Assembly (NCBI RefSeq): GCF_040869045.1
Contig: NW_027137025.1
Span: forward strand, 186,001 to 250,000
Reading direction: 5' to 3'
Length of the DNA: 64,000 nucleotides
Origin: Eurosta solidaginis
Lineage: Eukaryota; Arthropoda; Insecta; Diptera; Tephritidae
Part shown: positions 1-10,700 of the stretch, piece after piece
How the letters are laid out: the number at the start of each line of letters is the position of its first letter
Position numbering within the stretch: the first letter of the stretch is position 1
Translations under genes and position numbers: made by a program
Notes under the pieces: model-generated
Database searches by the model: none
Told to the model about the DNA's origin: nothing
The model's input: the letters and a program-made list of their open reading frames with translations, nothing else

Positions 1-2504
1 AAAGGTTAGCATGCTTAAAATACGTAAGTCGTTTTGTTCAACAAATTTAAGTAGATAACTCAGCAGTTGTTTGCATCAGAGCGACAATTTTTGAGATAGT
101 TATTAAAACTGTTTAAAGGTTGTCAAACGTTGTTTCTCGTTGTATATCCTTTAATTCTAGAGTTAAATTGATAAATAACGTGTACGAATTTGTTTAACGC
201 ATTTGGTTTGGTTACTCGACGTCTCCGTTCTCGTGTAGCCTACATATTGCGTTTTTTTTTTAATTTGCTTACCGGGCTAAAGCTTAGCATGTTTAAAATA
301 CGTAAGTCGTTTTGTTCATCAAATTTAAGTAGATAACTCATCAGTTGTTTGCATCAGAGCGATAATTTTTGAGATAGTTATTAAAACTGTTTAAAGGTTG
401 TCAAACGTTGTTTCACGTTGTATATCCTTTAATTCTAGAGTTAAATTGATAAATAACGTGTACGAATTTGTTTAACGCATTTGTTTTGGTTACTCGACGT
501 CTCCGTTCTCGTGTAGCCTACATATTGCGTTTTTTTTTTAATTTGCTTACCGGGCTAAAGGTTAGCATGTTTAAAATACGTAAGTAGTTTTGTTCGTCAT
601 ATTTAAGTAGATAACTCATCAGTTGTTTGCATCAGAGCGATAATTTTTGAGATAGTTATTAAAACTGTTTAAAGGTTGTCAAACGTTGTTTCTCGTTGTA
701 TATCCTTTAATTCTAGAGTTATATTGATAAATAACGTGTACGAATTTGTTTAACGCATTTGTTTTGGTTACTCGACGTCTCCGTTCTCGTGTAGCCTACA
801 TATTGCGTTTTTTTTTTTAATTTGCTTACCGGGCTAAAGGTTAGCATGTTTAAAATACGTAAGTCGTTTTGTTCATCAAATTTAAGTAGATAACTCATCA
901 GTTGTTTGCATCAGAGCGATAATTTTTGAGATAGTTATTAAAACTGTTTAAAGGTTGTCAAACGTTGTTTCTCGTTGTATATCCTTTAATTCCAGAGTTA
1001 AATTGATAAATAACGTGTACGAATTTGTTTAACGCATTTGTTTTGGTTACTCGACGTCTCCGTTCTCGTGTAGCCTACATATTGCGTTTTTTTTTTATTT
1101 GCTTACCGGGCTAAAGGTTAGCATGTTTAAAATACGTAAGTCGTTTTGTTCATCATATTTAAGTAGATAACTCAGCAGTTGTTTGCATCAGAGCGATAAT
1201 TTTTGAGATAGTTATTAAAACTGTTTAAAGGTTGTCAAACGTTGTTTCTCGTTGTATATCCTTTAATTCTAGAGTTAAATTGATAAATAACGTGTACGAA
1301 TTTGTTTAACGCATTTGTTTTGGTTACTCGACGTCTCCGTTCTCGTGTAGCCTACATATTGCGTTTTTTTTTTTAATTTGCTTACCGGGCTAAAGGTTAG
1401 CATGTTTAAAATACGTAAGTCGTTTTGTTCATCAAATTTAAGTAGATAACTCATCAGTTGTTTGCATCAGAGCGATAATTTTTGAGATAGTTATTAAAAC
1501 TGTTTAAAGGTTGTCAAACGTTGTTTCTCGTTGTATATCCTTTAATTCTAGAGTTAAATTGATAAATAACGTGTACGAATTTGTTTAACGCATTTGTTTT
1601 GGTTACTCGACGTCTCCGTTCTCGTGTAGCTTACATATTGCGTTTTTTTTTTAATTTGCTTACCGGGCTAAAGGTTAGCATGTTTAAAATACGTAAGTCG
1701 TTTTGTTCATCATATTTAAGTAGACAACTCATCAGTTGTTTGCATCAGAGCGATAATTTTTGAGATAGTTATTAAAACTGTTTAAAGGTTGTCAAACGTT
1801 GTTTCTCGTTGTATATCCTTTAATTCTAGAGTTAAATTGATAAATAACGTGTACGAATTTGTTTAACGCATTTGTTTTGGTTACTCGACGTCTCCGTCCT
1901 CGTGTAGCCTACATATTGCGTTTTTTTTTAAATTTGCTTACCGGGCTAAAGGTTAGCATGTTTAAAATACGTAAGTCGTTTTGTTCATCAAATTTAAGTA
2001 GATAACTCATCAGTTGTTTGCATCAGAGCGACAATTTTTGAGATAGTTATTAAAACTGTTTAAAGGTTGTCAAACGTTGTTTCTCGTTGTATATCCTTTA
2101 ATTCTAGAGTTAAATTGATAAATAACGTGTACGAATTTGTTAAACGCATTTGTTTTGGTTACTCGACGTCTCCGTTCTCGTGTAGCCTACATATTGCGTT
2201 TTTTTTTAATTTGCTTACCGGGCTAAAGGTTAGCATGTTTAAAATACGTAAGTCGTTTTGTTCAACAAATTTAAGTAGATAACTCAGCAGTTGTTTGCAT
2301 CAGAGCGACAATTTTTGAGATAGTTATTAAAACTGTTTAAAGGTTGTCAAACGTTGTTTCTCGTTGTATATCCTTTAATTCTAGAGTTAAATTGATAAAT
2401 AACATGTACGAATTTGTTTAACGCATTTGTTTTGGTTACTCGACGTCTCCGTTCTCGTGTAGCCTACATATTGCGTTTTTTTTTTTTAATTTGCTTACCG
2501 GGCT

Positions 2505-3060
2505 AAAGGTTAGCATGTTTAAAATACGTAAGTCGTTTTGTTCATCAAATTTAAGTAGATAACTCATCAGTTGTTTGCATCAGAGCGACAATTTTTGAGA
2601 TAGTTATTAAAACTGTTTAAAGGTTGTCAAACGTTGTTTCTCGTTGTATATCCTTTAATTCTAGAGCTAAGTTGATAAATAACGTGCACGAATTTGTTTA
2701 ACGCATTTGTTTTGGTTACTCGACGTCTCCGTTCTCGTGTAGCCTACATATTGCGTTTTTTTTTTAATTTGCTTACCGGGCTAAAGGTTAGCATGTTTAA
2801 AATACGTAAGTCGTTTTGTTCATCATATTTAAGTAGATAACTCATCAGTTGTTTGCATCAGAGCGATAATTTTTGAGATAGTTATTAAAACAGTTTAAAG
2901 GTTGTCAAACGTTGTTTCTCGTTGTATATCCTCTAATTCTAGAGTTAAATTAATAAATAACGTGTACGAATTTGTTTAACGCATTTGTTTTGGTTACTCG
3001 ACGTCTCCGTTCTCGTGTAGCCTACATATTGCGTTTTTTTTTTAATTTGCTTACCGGGCT
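2505..3060 (+). repeat. Two-monomer signature (AGAGCTAA then AAAACAGTTT), occurrence 1
   Basis: A type A monomer with GACAAT and AGAGCTAAG is followed by a type B with AAAACAGTTT. The same adjacent pair, each 556 bp, occurs at 14470-15025 and 57133-57688. Here the second monomer has AATTAATAAATA where the other two have AATTTATAAATA, so this is the most diverged of the three. Confidence 0.85.
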
Positions 3061-4172
3061 AAAGGTTAGCATGTTTAAAATACGTAGGTCGTTTTGTTCA
3101 TCATATTTAAGTAGATAACTCATCAGTTGTTTGCATCAGAGCGATAATTTTTGAGATAGTTATTAAAACTGTTTAAAGGTTGTCAAACGTTGTTTCTCGT
3201 TGTATATCCTTTAATTCTAGAGTTAAATTGATAAATAACGTGTACGAATTTGTTTAACGCATTTGTTTTGGTTACTCGACGTCTCCGTTCTCGTGTAGCC
3301 TACATATTGCGTTTTTTTTTTTAATTTGCTTACCGGGCTAAAGGTTAGCATGTTTAAAATACGTAAGTCGTTTTGTTCATCATATTTAAGTAGATAACTC
3401 ATCAGTTGTTTGCATCAGAGCGATAATTTTTGAGATAGTTATTAAAACTGTTTAAAGGTTGTCAAACGTTGTTTCTCGTTGTATATCCTTTAATTCTAGA
3501 GTTAAATTGATAAATAACGTGTACGAATTTGTTTAACGCATTTGTTTTGGTTACTCGACGTCTCCGTTCTCGTGTAGCCTACATATTGCGTTTTTTTTTT
3601 AATTTGCTTACCGGGCTAAAGGTTAGCATGCTTAAAATACGTAAGTCGTTTTGTTCAACAAATTTGAGTAGATAACTCATCAGTTGTTTGCATCAGAGCG
3701 ACAATTTTCGAGATAGTTATTAAAACTGTTTAAAGGTTGTCAAACGTTGTTTCTCGTTGTATATCCTTTAATTCTAGAGTTAAATTGATAAATAACGTGT
3801 ACGAATTTGTTTAACGCATTTGTTTTGGTTACTCGACGTCTCCGTTCTCGTGTAGCCTACATATTGCGTTTTTTTTTTAATTTGCTTACCGGACTAAAGG
3901 TTAGCATGCTTAAAATACGTAAGTCATTTTGTTCAACAAATTTGAGTAGATAACTCATCAGTTGTTTGCATCAGAGCGACAATTTTTGAGATAGTTATTA
4001 AAACTGTTTAAAGGTTGTCAAACGTTGTTTCTCGTTGTATATCCTTTAATTCTAGAGTTAAATTGATAAATAACGTGTACGAATTTGTTTAACGCATTTG
4101 TTTTGGTTACTCGACGTCTCCGTTCTCGTGTAGCCTACATATTGCGTTTTTTTTTAATTTGCTTACCGGGCT

Positions 4173-4450
4173 AAAGGTTAGCATGTTTAAAATACGTAAG
4201 TCGTTTTGTTCATCATATTTAAGTAGATAACTCATCAGTTGTTTGCATCAGAGCGATAATTTTTGAGATAGTTATTAAAACTGTTTAAAGGTTGTCAAAC
4301 GTTGTTTCTCGTTGTATATCCTTTAATTCTAGAGTTAAATTGATAAATAACGTGTACGAATTTGTTTAACGCATTTGTTTTGGTTACTCGACGTCTCCGT
4401 TCTCGTGTAGCATACATATTGCGTTTTTTTTTTAATTTGCTTACCGGGCT
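4173..4450 (+). repeat. Representative type B monomer (TCATCATAT)
   Basis: This monomer differs from type A mainly at position 44 (A to T, giving TCATCATAT). Type B copies alternate irregularly with type A and C copies. This particular copy also has GCATAC instead of GCCTAC near 4412. The same private change recurs near 16933 and 18879 and marks related blocks. Confidence 0.9.
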
Positions 4451-7230
4451 AAAGGTTAGCATGTTTAAAATACGTAAGTCGTTTTGTTCATCAAATTTAA
4501 GTAAATAACTCATCAGTTGTTTGCATCAGAGCGATAATTTTTGAGATAGTTATTAAAACTGTTTAAAGGTTGTCAAACGTTGTTTCTCGTTGTATATCCT
4601 TTAATTCTAGAGTTAAATTGATAAATAACGTGTACGAATTTGTTTAACGCATTTGTTTTGGTTACTCGACGTCTCCGTTCTCGTGTAGCCTACATATTGC
4701 GTTTTTTTTTTAATTTGCCTACCGGGCTAAAGGTTAGCATGTTTAAAATACGTAAGTCGTTTTGTTCATCATATTTAAGTAGATAACTCATCAGTTGTTT
4801 GCATCAGAGCGATAATTTTTGAGATAGTTATTAAAACTGTTTAAAGGTTGTCAAACGTTGTTTCTCGTTGTATATCCTTTAATTCTAGAGTTAAATTGAT
4901 AAATAACGTGTACGAATTTGTTTAACGAATTTGTTTTGGTTACTCGACGTCTCCGTTCTCGTGTAGCCTACATATTGCGTTTTTTTTTAAATTTGCTTAC
5001 CGGGCTAAAGGTTAGCATGTTTAAAATACGTAAGTCGTTTTGTTCATCAAATTTAAGTAGATAACTCATCAGTTGTTTGCATCAGAGCGATAATTTTTGA
5101 GATAGTTATTAAAACTGTTTAAAGGTTGTCAAACGTTGTTTCTCGTTGTATATCCTTTAATTCTAGAGTTAAATTGATAAATAACGTGTACGAATTTGTT
5201 TAACGCATTTGTTTTGGTTACTCGAAGTCTCCGTTCTCGTGTAGCCTACATATTGCGTTTTTTTTTTTAATTTGCTTACCGGGCTAAAGGTTAGCATGTT
5301 TAAAATACGTAAGTCGTTTTGTTCATCAAATTTAAGTAGATAACTCATCAGTTGTTTGCATCAGAGCGATAATTTTTGAGATAGTTATTAAAACTGTTTA
5401 AAGGTTGTCAAACGTTGTTTCTCGTTGTATATCCTTTAATTCTAGAGTTAAATTGATAAATAACGTGTACGAATTTGTTTAACGCATTTGTTTTGGTTAC
5501 TCGACGTCTCCGTTCTCGTGTAGCCTACATATTTCGTTTTTTTTTAATTTGCTTACCGGGCTAAAGGTTAGCATGTTTAAAATACGTAAGTCGTTTTGTT
5601 CATCATATTTAAGTAGATAACTCATCAGTTGTTTGCATCAGAGCGATAATTTTTGAGATAGTTATTAAAACTGTTTGAAGGTTGTCAAACGTTGTTTCTC
5701 GTTGTATATCCTTTAATTCTAGAGTTAAATTGATAAATAACGTGTACGAATTTGTTTAACGCATTTGTTTTGGTTACTCGACGTCTCCGTTCTCGTGTAG
5801 CCTACATATTGCGTTTTTTTTTTAATTTGCTTACCGGGCTAAAGGTTAGCATGTTTAAAATACGTAAGTCGTTTTGTTCATCAAATTTAAGTAGATAACT
5901 CATCAGTTGTTTGCATCAGAGCGACAATTTTTGAGATAGTTATTAAAACTGTTTAAAGGTTGTCAAACGTTGTTTCTCGTTGTATATCCTTTAATTCTAG
6001 AGTTAAATTGATAAATAACGTGTACGAATTTGTTTAACGCATTTGTTTTGGTTACTCGACGTCTCCGTTCTCGTGTAGCCTACATATTGCGTTTTTTTTT
6101 TAATTTGCTTACCGGGCTAAAGGTTAGCATGTTTAAAATACGTAAGTCGTTTTGTTCATCATATTTAAGTAGATAACTCATCAGTTGTTTGCATCAGAGC
6201 AATAATTTTTGAGATAGTTATTAAAACTGTTTAAAGGTTGTCAAACGTTGTTTCTCGTTGTATATCCTTTAATTCTAGAGTTAAATTGATAAATAACGTG
6301 TACGAATTTGTTTAACGCATTTGTTTTGGTTACTCGACGTCTCCGTTCTCGTGTAGCCTACATATTGCGTTTTTTTTTTAATTTGCTTACTGGGCTAAAG
6401 GTTAGCATGTTTAAAATACGTAAGTCGTTTTGTTCATCAAATTTAAGTAGATAACTCATCAGTTTGTTTGCATCAGAGCGATAATTTTTGAGATAGTTAT
6501 TAAAACTGTTTAAAGGTTGTCAAACGTTGTTTCTCGTTGTATATCCTTTAATTCTAGAGTTAAATTGATAAATAACGTGTACGAATTTGTTTAACGCATT
6601 TGTTTTGGTTACTCGACGTCTCCGTTCTCGTGTAGCCTACATATTGCGTTTTTTTTTTAATTTGCTTACCGGGCTAAAGGTTAGCATGTTTAAAATACGT
6701 AAGTCGTTTTGTTCATCATATTTAAGTAGATAACTCATCAGTTGTTTGCATCAGAGCGATAATTTTTGAGATAGTTATTAAAACTGTTTAAAGGTTGTCA
6801 AACGTTGTTTCTCGTTGTATATCCTTTAATTCTAGAGTTAAATTGATAAATAACGTGTACGAATTTGTTTAACGCATTTGTTTTGGTTACTCGATGTCTC
6901 CGTTCTCGTGTAGCCTACATATTGCGTTTTTTTTAATTTGCTTACCGGGCTAAAGGTTAGCATGTTTAAAATACGTAAGTCGTTTTGTTCATCATATTTA
7001 AGTAGATAACTCATCAGTTGTTTGCATCAGAGCGATAATTTTTGAGATAGTTATTAAAACTGTTTAAAGGTTGTCAAACGTTGTTTCTCGTTGTATATCT
7101 TTTAATTCTAGAGTTAAATTGATAAATAACGTGTACGAATTTGTTTAACGCATTTGTTTTGGTTACTCGACGTCTCCGTTCTCGTGTAGCCTACATATTG
7201 CGTTTTTTTTTTTAATTTGCTTACCGGGCT

Positions 7231-7251
7231 AAAGGTTAGCATGTTTAAAAT
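7231..7251. other. Dyad symmetry at the monomer junction (representative)
   Basis: Where one monomer meets the next, GCTAA and TTAGC form a perfect 5-bp inverted repeat around AGG. A larger overlapping imperfect one pairs GCTTACC with GGTTAGC (6 of 7) around an 8-base loop. The arrangement recurs at almost every junction. A few copies break an arm, for example ACTAA before 3896 and 34180, or GGTAA before the monomers near 24210 and 26985. Short dyads are common in satellites; a role in cruciform formation or protein binding is inference only. Confidence 0.6.
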
Positions 7252-7508
7252 ACGTAAGTCGTTTTGTTCATCAAATTTAAGTAGATAACTCATCAGTTGT
7301 TTGCATCAGAGCGATAATTTTTGAGATAGTTATTAAAACTGTTTAAAGGTTGTCAAACGTTGTTTCTCGTTGTATATCCTTTAATTCTAGAGTTAAATTG
7401 ATAAATAACGTGTACGAATTTGTTTAACGCATTTGTTTTGGTTACTCGACGTCTCCGTTCTCGTGTAGCCTACATATTGCGTTTTTTTTTTAATTTGCTT
7501 ACCGGGCT
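7231..7508 (+). repeat. Representative type A monomer (consensus-like)
   Basis: This copy is 278 bp and matches the consensus I derived. It carries GTTTAAAA at 13-20, TCATCAAAT at 38-46, GATAAT at 83-88 and a poly-T tract from 252. Landmarks shared by nearly all copies are TACGTA (21-26), CATCAG at 61-66 and again at 74-79, TTTAAA (112-117), TCTAGA (156-161), GACGTC (218-223), and the T tract followed by AATTTGCTTACCGGGCT. 278 is not divisible by three, so no reading frame persists across copies. G+C is about 32% and the unit holds 14 CpG dinucleotides. Confidence 0.95.
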
Positions 7509-7787
7509 AAAGGTTAGCATGCTTAAAATACGTAAGTCGTTTTGTTCAACAAATTTGAGTAGATAACTCATCAGTTGTTTGCATCAGAGCGACAATTTTT
7601 GAGATAGTTATTAAAACTGTTTAAAGGTTGTCAAACGTTGTTTCTCGTTGTATATCCTTTAATTCTAGAGTTAAATTGATAAATAACGTGTACGAATTTG
7701 TTTAACGCATTTGTTTTGGTTACTCGACGTCTCCGTTCTCGTGTAGCCTACATATTGCGTTTTTTTTTTTAATTTGCTTACCGGGCT
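7509..7787 (+). repeat. Representative type C monomer (GCTT / TCAACAAAT / GACAAT)
   Basis: Type C copies share linked changes: usually C at position 14, A at 41 (TCAACAAAT) and C at 85 (GACAAT). This one also has G at 49 (TTTGAGTAG), a sub-marker shared with copies near 3618, 8624, 18362, 20308, 60454 and 62130. Type C monomers occur roughly every 3 to 10 monomers and serve as natural landmarks for higher-order structure. Confidence 0.9.
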
Positions 7788-10700
7788 AAAGGTTAGCATG
7801 TTTAAAATACGTAAGTCGTTTTGTTCAACAAATTTAAGTAGATAACTCATCAGTTGTTTGCATCAGAGCGACAATTTTTGAGATAGTTATTAAAACTGTT
7901 TAAAGGTTGTCAAACGTTGTTTCTCGTTGTATATCCTTTAATTCTAGAGTTAAATTGATAAATAACGTGTACGAATTTGTTTAACGGATTTGTTTTGGTT
8001 ACTCGACGTCTCCGTTCTCGTGTAGCCTACATATTGCGTTTTTTTTTTTAATTTGCTTACCGGGCTAAAGGTTAGCATGTTTAAAATACGTAAGTCGTTT
8101 TGTTCATCAAATTTAAGTAGATAACTCATCAGTTGTTTGCATCAGAGCGATAATTTTTGAGATAGTTATTAAAACTCTTTAAAGGTTGTCAAACGTTGTT
8201 TCTCGTTGTATATCCTTTAATTCTAGAGTTAAATTTATAAATAACGTGTGCGAATTTGTTTAACGCATTTGTTTTGGTTACTCGACGTCTCCGTTCTCGT
8301 GTAGCCTACATATTGCGTTTTTTTTTTAATTTGCTTACCGGGCTAAAGGTTAGCATGTTTAAAATACGTAAGTCGTTTTGTTCATCAAATTTAAGTAGAT
8401 AACTCATCAGTTGTTTGCATCAGAGCGATAATTTTTGAGATAGTTATTAAAACTGTTTAAAGGTTGTCAAACGTTGTTTCTCGTTGTATATCCTTTAATT
8501 CTAGAGTTAAATTGATAAATAACGTGTACGAATTTGTTTAACGCATTTGTTTTGGTTACTCGACGTCTCCGTTCTCGTGTAGCCTACATATTGCGTTTTT
8601 TTTTTAATTTGCTTACCGGGCTAAAGGTTAGCATGTTTAAAATACGTAAGTCGTTTTGTTCAACAAATTTGAGTAGATAACTCAGCAGTTGTTTGCATCA
8701 GAGCGACAATTTTTGAGATAGTTATTAAAACTGTTTAAAGGTTGTCAAACGTTGTTTCTCGTTGTATATCCTTTAATTCTAGAGTTAAATTGATAAATAA
8801 CGTGTACGAATTTGTTTAACGCATTTGTTTTGGTTACTCGACGTCTCCGTTCTCGTGTAGCCTACATATTGCGTTTTTTTTTTAATTTGCTTACCGGGCT
8901 AAAGGTTAGCATGTTTAAAATACGTAAGTCGTTTTGTTCATCAAATTTAAGTAGATAACTCATCAGTTGTTTGCATCAGAGCGATAATTTTTGAGATAGT
9001 TATTAAAACTGTTTAAAGGTTGTCAAACGTTGTTTCTCGTTGTATATCCTTTAATTCTAGAGTTAAATTGATAAATAACGTGTACGAATTTGTTTAACGC
9101 ATTTGTTTTGGTTACTCGACGTCTCCGTTCTCGTGTAGCCTACATATTGCGTTTTTTTTTTATTTTCTTACCGGGCTAAAGGTTAGCATGCTTAAAATAC
9201 GTAAGTCGTTTTGTTCAACAAATTTAAGTAGATAACTCATCAGTTGTTTGCATCAGAGCGACAATTTTTGAGATAGTTATTAAAACTGTTTAAAGGTTGT
9301 CAAACGTTGTTTCTCGTTGTATATCCTTTAAGTCTAGAGTTAAATTGATAAATAACGTGTAAGAATTTGTTTCACGCATTTGTTTTGGTTACTCGACGTC
9401 TCCGTTCTCGTGTAGCCTACATATTGCGTTTTTTTTTTTAATTTGCTTACCGGGCTAAAGGTTAGCATGTTTAAAATACGTAAGTCGTTTTGTTCATCAT
9501 ATTTAAGTAGATAACTCATCAGTTGTTTGCATCAGAGCGATAATTTTTGAGATAGTTATTAAAACTGTTTAAAGGTTGTCAAACGTTGTTTCTCGTTGTA
9601 TATCCTTTAATTCTAGAGTTAAATTGATAAATAACGTGTACGAATTTGTTTAACGCATTTGTTTTGGTTACTCGACGTCTCCGTTCTCGTGTAGCCTACA
9701 TATTGCGTTTTTTTTTTAATTTGCTTACCGCGCTAAAGGTTAGCATGTTTAAAATACGTAAGTCGTTTTGTTCATCATATTTAAGTAGATAACTCATCAG
9801 TTGTTTGCATCAGAGCGATAATTTTTGAGATAGTTATTAAAACTGTTTAAAGGTTGTCAAACGTTGTTTCTCGTTGTATATCCTTTAATTCTAGAGTTAA
9901 ATTGATAAATAACGTGTACGAATTTGTTTAACGCATTTGTTTTGGTTACTCGACGTCTCCGTTCTCGTGTAGCCTGCATATTGCGTTTTTTTTTTTAATT
10001 TGCTTACCGGGCTAAAGGTTAGCATGTTTAAAATACGTAAGTCGTTTTGTTCATCATATTTAAGTAGATAACTCATCAGTTTTTTGCATCAGAGCGATAA
10101 TTTTTGAGATAGTTATTAAAACTGTTTAAAGGTTGTCAAACGTTGTTTCTCGTTGTATATCCTTTAATTCTGGAGTTAAATTGATAAATAACGTGTACGA
10201 ATTTGTTTAACGCATTTGTTTTGGTTACTCGACGTCTCCGTTCTCGTGTAGCCTACATATTGCGTTTTTTTTTTTAATTTGCTTACCGGGCTAAAGGTTA
10301 GCATATTTAAAATACGTAAGTCGTTTTGTTCATCAAATTTAAGTAGATAACTCATCAGTTGTTTGCATCAGAGCGATAATTTTTGAGATAGTTATTAAAA
10401 CTGTTTAAAGGTTGTCAAACGTTGTTTCTCGTTGTATGTCCTTTAATTCTAGAGTTAAATTGATAAATAACGTGTACGAATTTGTTTAACGCATTTGTTT
10501 TGGTTACTCGACGTCTCCGTTCTCGTGTAGCCTACATATTGCGTTTTTTTTTTTAATTTGCTTACCGGGCTAAAGGTTAGCATGTTTAAAATACGTAAGT
10601 CGTTTTGTTCATCAAATTTAAGTAGATAACTCATCAGTTGTTTGCATCAGAGCGATAATTTTTGAGATAGTTATTAAAACTGTTTAAAGGTTGTCAAACG

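Larger units (their letters stand above)
1..7508 (+). repeat. Array segment 1: mixed A/B/C monomers, diverged copies of later blocks
   Basis: This segment has about 27 monomers with no obvious short HOR. It carries markers that reappear further on: AGAGCTAAG then AAAACAGTTT in adjacent monomers (2505-3060), two type C copies (3618, 3896), GCATAC near 4412, and CAGTTTGTTT near 6460. In the same order these occur again at about 14.5-17.7 kb, so the segment looks like an older, more diverged copy of that stretch. One monomer start (near 279) reads AAAGCTTAGC, creating an AAGCTT site. Confidence 0.75.

Noticed and set aside
4295..4513. 72-codon minus-strand open frames here and at 16816-17034, 18762-18980, 30689-30907 and 37891-38109
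   Set aside because: They are satellite sequence spanning a monomer junction. In ordinary monomers the minus strand has a TAG stop at TAGCCTAC. Each frame is open only because one base there is changed (to GCATAC, GCCCAC or GCCTGC). No start context, no domain, and 278 bp cannot keep a frame from unit to unit.
7231..7245. Telomere-like GGTTAG at each monomer start
   Set aside because: A single hexamer per 278 bp with no tandem telomeric units; chance match.
7265..7300. Hammerhead-ribozyme-like core: CTGATGAG on the minus strand of every monomer
   Set aside because: Some satellites encode hammerheads, so I checked. The downstream motif is GAAC rather than GAAA, stem II pairs poorly, and I found no matching strands for stems I and III or a cleavage triplet in the right place. 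A covariance-model search would settle it.
7231..7508. CENP-B box
   Set aside because: No stretch fits the TTCG....A..CGGG pattern. ACCGGG is present at the monomer end but without the TTCG half at the right distance.
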